Assembly: GCF_007993935.1 (NCBI RefSeq)
Contig: NZ_VITY01000009.1
Location: 356,036-420,035 of the forward strand
Direction: 5' to 3'
Length of the DNA: 64,000 bases
From: Bradyrhizobium macuxiense
Lineage (GTDB): Bacteria; Pseudomonadota; Alphaproteobacteria; Rhizobiales; Xanthobacteraceae
Shown here: piece after piece, positions 59,491-64,000 of the stretch
Layout of the letters: every line of letters starts with the position of its first letter
How positions within the stretch are numbered: position 1 is the stretch's first letter
Program-made: the position numbers and the translations under genes
Notes under the pieces: model-generated
The model's database searches: none
What the model saw: the letters and a program-made list of their open reading frames with translations, nothing else
What the model was told of the DNA's origin: nothing

Positions 59491-60915
59491 TCACGACTGC
59501 CGGAAGCCCATCCGGAACGCGCCCCAGTGCCGGCCGCCGACGAAGATCGGCGATGACAGGTCCTTCATCAGCACGAAATTGCCGCCGCCCATGTCGCGGC
59601 GGTAGGTCTGCAGCAGGAATGGCTTGGTGTTCGCCGCGACCTTGCTCACGGCGCGGTCGTTGAACAGCCGGCGGTTGCGGCAATTGGCGTTGTTCCACAC
59701 CGGGTCCGGCCCTTGCGGCTGCCGGTAGTTCGGATTGTGGGTCGGCAGATAGCCGCCGCGCGCCCAGGCGACGCAGAACACGATGCGCGGATCGGTCTTC
59801 TGGATCGGATCCTGGATCGCGGGCAGCACGCGGTCGGTGAAGCTGACATAGTCGGTCAGGTATTGCTTCGGATTGGTGCCCGCGATCTCGCGATACTTCT
59901 CGTCCATCAATTGCGCCAGCGTGATCTCGCCGCGTGCGACGGCATTCTCGAACAGTTCGGAGATCTGCTTCGCTGTATCGGTCACGACGCGGATCAGCGG
60001 CGCGTCGCTGGTTTCCACGCCGCTGTCGGCGATCATCACGATCAGGCTCTCGGAGAGTTCGAGCAGCTTCGCCACGCGGCCGTCGGCGTGCTTGAGGTCG
60101 CGCGAGGACAGATCGACGCCCTTGGCAAGCTCATTCAGCTCCGTGATCACGGTGTCGCAATGACCGAGATTGGAGGTCGCGGCGCGCGCCACGTTGTCGA
60201 TCTCGGCGCCGACCGATGAAAAGCCTTCCTGCACGCGGCTGATGATGCCCGAGATCTGCCGGGCCCCTTCGCCGGCGCTCTTGGCGCGCAGCGAGGCATC
60301 GCCGCTCTCGCCGATCAGGCTGCCGATCTGGCCGTCGAGATCGCGCACGGTGTCGGAAATCTGGTGCGTCGCCTGGCGGGTCGCCTCGGCGAGGTTCTTC
60401 ACCTCGCTTGCGACCACCGCAAAGCCGCGGCCGGCATCGCCGGCGCGCGCGGCCTCGATCGTGGCGTTCAGCGCGAGCAGATTGGTCTGCTTGGCGATCG
60501 CCTCGATCGAGCCGGAGACCTTGGCGACCTGGCTCAGCGCGGAGCCGACCGCGGCGAGCCGCGCTTCGATCCGTCCGACGGCGGCGACCAGTTCCGCGAT
60601 GTGGCTGACCGCCGTCTCGACCGCGTTGCGCGATTCCGCGATCTGGCCGGCCGCGGCGGATGCGGTCGATTGCACCGCCTGCGAGGCGTTGGCGATGTCG
60701 TGATTGGCCGAGACCATGATCTCGGCGGTCTCCTGCAAGTGGTGGAACCGCTCCGACTGGTTGGTCACGCGGTTGGCGACCTCCTGGACGTTGCCGGCGA
60801 TGTCGGCAAGCTCCACCCCGAGGCCGCCGATGCGGTCGGCGAGCTGGTCGACCAGCCGTTCGGCCAGCGTCCGGTTCGATGACGTATCCAGCACTGCAAG
60901 CTGCGCGGCAGACAT
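59491..60915 (-). CDS. soluble methyl-accepting chemotaxis-like protein with C-terminal sensor
   Basis: The 474-residue protein has no membrane segment. Its N-terminal half is a chemotaxis signalling domain, with the tip motif SIEAIAKQTNLLALNATIEAA-like and GRGFAVVASEVKNLA at about 140-185. The C-terminal 150 residues form a compact sensor-like domain with IAGTNPKQYLTDY, the NANCRNRRLFND segment and a closing GRHWGAFRMGF. The sensor follows the signalling domain, the reverse of ordinary receptors. The same domain ends the second chemoreceptor at 61149. Probably acts in the cytoplasm on CheA or a related kinase. Confidence 0.87.
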   Translation of the reverse strand: MSAAQLAVLDTSSNRTLAERLVDQLADRIGGLGVELADIAGNVQEVANRVTNQSERFHHLQETAEIMVSANHDIANASQAVQSTASAAAGQIAESRNAVETAVSHIAELVAAVGRIEARLAAVGSALSQVAKVSGSIEAIAKQTNLLALNATIEAARAGDAGRGFAVVASEVKNLAEATRQATHQISDTVRDLDGQIGSLIGESGDASLRAKSAGEGARQISGIISRVQEGFSSVGAEIDNVARAATSNLGHCDTVITELNELAKGVDLSSRDLKHADGRVAKLLELSESLIVMIADSGVETSDAPLIRVVTDTAKQISELFENAVARGEITLAQLMDEKYREIAGTNPKQYLTDYVSFTDRVLPAIQDPIQKTDPRIVFCVAWARGGYLPTHNPNYRQPQGPDPVWNNANCRNRRLFNDRAVSKVAANTKPFLLQTYRRDMGGGNFVLMKDLSSPIFVGGRHWGAFRMGFRQS

Positions 60916-61017
60916 TTCGCATTTCCTCCGTTACAGCGGCCGTCGAGCCGCCGCAGCATTCCCCATTCCCATCTAGAGCGTGATTCGCGAAGGTCGTCTT
61001 GCCTGAGCGTGCACTGC

Positions 61018-61137
61018 GTAGCCCGGATGTAGCCAACGGGTCGCGCGAATGCGCGCCCGATGACAGGCTCCGCGAAATCCGGGATTCCTGTCCGTGGAAA
61101 CGCGGGTCCCGGATTGCGCTTCGCTGCATCCGGCTAC
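61018..61137. repeat. dispersed palindromic repeat, family F
   Basis: GTAGCCCGGAT at the left and ATCCGGCTAC at the right are inverted repeats with CCCGGATTGCGCTTCGCTGC in the right arm. The same right arm occurs at 59277-59313. It separates two chemoreceptor genes and probably marks transcription stop. Confidence 0.8.
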
Positions 61138-61148
61138 GGGAACTCCAA

Positions 61149-62912
61149 TCAAAGCTTGTAGGCGGTGCGGAAAGCGCCCCAGTGCCGGCCGCGCACGCGG
61201 ATCGGCACGTCGATCTCGCGCATCATCACGGTGGTGCCGTTGCCCATGTCGCGCGGGTAGCTCTGCACCAGGTAGGCGCGCTCATTGTGCGCGGCGGCGA
61301 GGCCCGCGGGATCGTTGAAGATGCGGCGGTTGCGGCAATTGGCGGTGTTGTATGCCACGTCGCCCGGCCGCTGCGGATGCGAGTAGATCTTGTTATGGAC
61401 CGGCAGATAGCCGTTGCGGTCGACCGTCGCGCAGAACGCCAGGCGCTTATCCCTGGCGAGGAACGCCTCGAGCAGGGCGGGCAGCGCGCGATCCGCCCAG
61501 TCCAGCATCCTGGTGCGGTACTGCACCGGATTGGTGCCGGATATTTCGACGTAATTCGTGTCGAACATGTCCGCGATCGTGATGGCGCCGCTCGCCACTC
61601 CGTTCTCGAAGATCTTGCTCAGCTCGGCGCCTGCTTCCATCGCGCGGGTGATGAGTTCGGCGTTCTCCTCATGGATCGCCCACATCCGGTCTTCGATCTT
61701 TTCCCGCAGCTCTGATGTCGGCGCCTCGAAGCGGGCCTGGCTGCCGGCCTTGGAGCGATCGCCGATCCGGATCCGGCACGCGCCGATATCCTGCAAGGTC
61801 GCGCTTAGCGTCTCGTGGGCCGGCAGCTTCTCGGCATCGGGCCCGCCGATCAGGATGCCGTCCATCGCGAGCTCGTAGACCGGCGCGGTGACGTTGCCGC
61901 GCGCGGTCGCGATCTCGATGGTGAGACTGCAGGGCAGGCGCTCGTTCTTGCGCGGATCGCCGCGCTCGTCCTGGCGCAGCAGCACCGCGCAGCGCGCCTT
62001 CAGCTTCTGGGCAAACGCAGTGACCGCCTTGCCGGCCTTCGCGACATTGTCGCCATGCGCGGCGGCTTCGCGCGTCGCGCTGTCGATCTCGCCGGCGCTG
62101 GTGCCGACCGAGACGATGAAGTGCGAGGCGGAGGCCGCGTTCTGGCCCATCTCGCCGGTGATCTGGTTCTGCTCGGCGACCGCGCCGTTGACGTTCTCGA
62201 ACACCGGGCGGATTTTTTCGATCGCCTCGGAGATGCGGTGCACGGCGTCCGCCGATCCGGTAGCGTCCTTCTGCAGCGCCTCGATCTTCTTGGTGATCTC
62301 TTCGGTCGCGCTCTGGGTCTGCACCGCCAGCGCCTTGACCTCGGTTGCGACCACCGCAAAGCCCTTGCCCGCGGCGCCGGCGCGCGCCGCCTCGATCGTG
62401 GAATTGAGCGCCAGCAGCGTGGTCTGCCGCGCGATCTGCGCGATCAGGTTGACGACATTGCCGATCGCGGCCGAGGATTCGCGCAGGCGATCGACATTGG
62501 CGGTGGCCTCGCGCGCCGCCGCCGCGGCGTCGTCGGCGAGTTGGCTCGCGCTGCGCACCTGCGCCCCGATGCCCTCGGCGGAATGGGTGAAGCGGTCGGC
62601 GGCTTCGGAGAATGTCGTCGCGGTGTTCTGCGCATCGCTGCTGCGGCCGGTCAGGGCGTCGGTGCGGGCGCGGATGGTTGCGAGCTTGACGGCAGTCGCC
62701 TCGGCGCCGTCGGCGACCGAGCCTGCGGCACGCTCAAGCTGGCGGATCATCGCGCCGAGTTCGAGTTCCAGCAGTTCCAGGATTTCCTTGGCCGAGTCTT
62801 TGGCCGAATCCTGGGCCGAATCAGTCTCGGTCGGAACGTCGGGCGCAGCGGTCGCGGCTGGAACCTGCGACGCGACAGCCGGCACATGCTTTCGAAACAA
62901 ACCGAATGCCAT
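61149..62912 (-). CDS. soluble chemotaxis-like receptor with central PilZ-like and C-terminal sensor domains
   Basis: The 587-residue protein lacks membrane segments. After an Ala/Ser/Asp-rich N-terminus there is a signalling helix bundle with ARQTTLLALNSTIEAARAG (tip) and GKGFAVVATEVKALA at about 160-200. At about 330-430 a PilZ-like domain starts RKNERLPCSLTIEI and holds MDGILIGG. The C-terminal sensor is the one in the adjacent receptor (EISGTNPVQYRTR, NTANCRNRRIFND, RHWGAFRTAY). ATG 62912 is chosen from family length; a longer frame to 63149 overlaps the yebC promoter. A PilZ domain in such a receptor would link cyclic-di-GMP to chemotaxis. Confidence 0.85.
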   Translation of the reverse strand: MAFGLFRKHVPAVASQVPAATAAPDVPTETDSAQDSAKDSAKEILELLELELGAMIRQLERAAGSVADGAEATAVKLATIRARTDALTGRSSDAQNTATTFSEAADRFTHSAEGIGAQVRSASQLADDAAAAAREATANVDRLRESSAAIGNVVNLIAQIARQTTLLALNSTIEAARAGAAGKGFAVVATEVKALAVQTQSATEEITKKIEALQKDATGSADAVHRISEAIEKIRPVFENVNGAVAEQNQITGEMGQNAASASHFIVSVGTSAGEIDSATREAAAHGDNVAKAGKAVTAFAQKLKARCAVLLRQDERGDPRKNERLPCSLTIEIATARGNVTAPVYELAMDGILIGGPDAEKLPAHETLSATLQDIGACRIRIGDRSKAGSQARFEAPTSELREKIEDRMWAIHEENAELITRAMEAGAELSKIFENGVASGAITIADMFDTNYVEISGTNPVQYRTRMLDWADRALPALLEAFLARDKRLAFCATVDRNGYLPVHNKIYSHPQRPGDVAYNTANCRNRRIFNDPAGLAAAHNERAYLVQSYPRDMGNGTTVMMREIDVPIRVRGRHWGAFRTAYKL

Positions 62913-63113
62913 GGGAGCTCTTCGAAGTTGCGGCGAGACGGGGCGATCCTCGCATCCGGGCATGAAGTCATGGTTAACAAGTGCCTCATATTCCGGGTTG
63001 CGGTAGTATTCCCGGGCCGAAGGCCCCTCCGATCCTTTGATTTTGACCGCCAGGGGCCTATAAGGCCGCGTTTTCCATCCCTGTTCAGACCCTAAGCTCC
63101 GAAGAGACGTCGC

Positions 63114-63860
63114 ATGGCCGGCCATTCCCAATTCAAGAACATCATGCACCGCAAGGGCCGGCAGGATGCCCAGAAGTCGAAGCTTTTCGGCAAGCTGGCC
63201 CGCGAAATCACCGTTGCGGCCAAGCTCGGCACCCCGGACCCGGCGATGAACCCGCGCCTGCGCGCCGCCGTGGTCGCGGCCCGCGCCGAGAACATGCCCA
63301 AGGACAATATCGACCGCGCCATCAAGAAGGCCGCCGGCAATGAGGGCGAGAACTATGACGAGATCCGCTACGAGGGCTATGGTCCCGGCGGCGTCGCGGT
63401 CATCGTCGAGGCGCTGACCGACAACCGCAATCGCGCCGCCTCCGACATCCGCTCGTTCTTCACCAAATCAGGCGGCAATCTCGGCGAAACCGGCTCGGTC
63501 GCCTTCATGTTCGATCGCACCGGCATCATCGAATACGACGCCAAGGTCGCCTCCGACGACGCCATGCTGGACGCCGCGATCGAGGCCGGCGCCGACGACG
63601 TCGTCTCCAGCGAATCCGGTCACGAAGTCTACGCCTCGCAGGATACCTTCCGCGAGGTTGCAAAAGCGCTGGAAGCGAAGTTCGGCGAGCCGCGCAAGGC
63701 GGCGCTGACCTGGAAGCCGCAGAACACCGTCTCGGTCGACGACGAGACCGGCGAAAAGCTGTTGAAGCTGATGGACCTGCTCAACGAGCACGACGACGTG
63801 CAGAACGTGTTCGCCAATTTCGAGGTGTCCGACGCGCTGCTCGCCAAGATGGGCGGGTAA
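63114..63860 (+). CDS. YebC/PmpR family DNA-binding regulator
   Basis: The 248-residue protein starts with the family hallmark MAGHSQFKNIMHRKGRQDAQK and shows LAREITVAAKLG, NMPKDNIDRAIKKA and YEGYGPGGVAVIVE. YebC proteins bind DNA or ribosomes; recent work links them to translation of proline-rich stretches, while PmpR is a transcriptional repressor in Pseudomonas. The promoter lies in the 200 bases shared with the divergent receptor gene. It is usually next to ruvC genes, which lie beyond the window if present. Confidence 0.95.
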   Translation: MAGHSQFKNIMHRKGRQDAQKSKLFGKLAREITVAAKLGTPDPAMNPRLRAAVVAARAENMPKDNIDRAIKKAAGNEGENYDEIRYEGYGPGGVAVIVEALTDNRNRAASDIRSFFTKSGGNLGETGSVAFMFDRTGIIEYDAKVASDDAMLDAAIEAGADDVVSSESGHEVYASQDTFREVAKALEAKFGEPRKAALTWKPQNTVSVDDETGEKLLKLMDLLNEHDDVQNVFANFEVSDALLAKMGG

Positions 63861-64000
63861 GAGCCTCGTCCTCGCCCAACACACTACTGTCATCGCCCGG
63901 CTCGTTGTTTAGACCGGAGACATTGCTGACACCTGTTCCGACACATCACTGACAGGTCCGCCATTGGTCAAGTCGATTGATGCGACCTGCCAGCTGGCGA
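63861..64000 (+). mobile_element. possible 5' end of an insertion sequence at the window edge
   Basis: After the yebC stop, the segment from about 63911 (AGACCGGAGACATTGCTGAC) contains ACATTGCTGACACCTGT and ACATCACTGACAGG as a near-direct repeat. It is followed by a TTG-initiated frame at 63965 that reads MVKSIDATCQLA. This looks like the left end and transposase N-terminus of an IS481-type element. Only 36 bases of frame are in the window, so this is a guess. Confidence 0.35.

Noticed and set aside
1..64000. CRISPR array or prophage
   Set aside because: No regular short direct repeats with unique spacers, and no structural phage genes or integrase, were seen.

Overview
The window looks like a chromosomal segment of a high-GC alphaproteobacterium of the Rhizobiales, most likely Bradyrhizobium or a close relative. 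I infer this from the gene set, from the tkt-gap-pgk-fba order with class II and class I aldolases side by side, from a 6S RNA candidate between zapA and a 5-formyl-THF cyclo-ligase gene, and from several families of dispersed palindromic repeats typical of that group. No database was searched, so names rest on motifs and on recognising the proteins.

Layout. (1) 54-10975: eleven co-directional genes, namely an AraC regulator, alpha/beta hydrolase, phasin, SDR, AMP-forming acyl-CoA ligase, wax ester synthase/DGAT-type acyltransferase, MFS transporter, short adenylate kinase, small unknown protein, second SDR and second alpha/beta hydrolase. This reads as a module for activating acids, esterifying them and handling storage granules. 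(2) 11001-11921: a LysR regulator, then a four-gene archaic (Csu-like) chaperone-usher pilus locus on the minus strand (12075-16970), a decayed hydrolase fragment and tRNA-Leu(CAA). (3) 18205-30665: mostly small accessory and housekeeping units: DsbB, an AbrB-type membrane protein, two small secreted PsiF-like proteins, a TetR/thioesterase pair with a double palindromic operator, LrgAB, TauE/SafE, a DsbA-like protein, a CGNR regulator divergent from AzlCD with an 18-bp perfect palindrome at the azlC start, and a LysR regulator divergent from two SDRs. (4) 30809-37361: an esterase paired with an HtrA-like protein that has lost its catalytic triad, an acyl-CoA ligase, a PilZ protein, and a LysR/aldo-keto reductase pair. 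(5) 37698-45951: a MotA/TolQ-like plus OmpA-like membrane pair, an RND efflux adaptor and pump, and a lone ABC-type ATPase. (6) 45966-55688 (minus): transketolase, GAPDH, PGK, class II FBA, class I FBA, a ThiE/TenI-like protein, a Sel1-repeat protein and a SuhB-type phosphatase; the carbon-metabolism genes probably form one or two operons. (7) 56009-58620: DUF4164, ZapA, 6S RNA, 5-formyl-THF cyclo-ligase and a YmdB-type phosphodiesterase. (8) 58650-63860: an orphan low-GC gene followed by an apparent ymdB 3'-end remnant, two soluble chemoreceptor-like proteins with a shared C-terminal sensor, and YebC. The last 140 bases may be the start of an insertion sequence.

Most genes are ordinary. The strongest leads are the storage-lipid cluster with its own adenylate kinase, the two palindromic operators (21957-22007 and 26647-26664), the HtrA-like pseudoprotease, the PsiF-like duplicated-module protein, the orphan gene with the duplicated ymdB end, and the paired inverted-architecture chemoreceptors. 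I see no CRISPR array, prophage or complete transposon.
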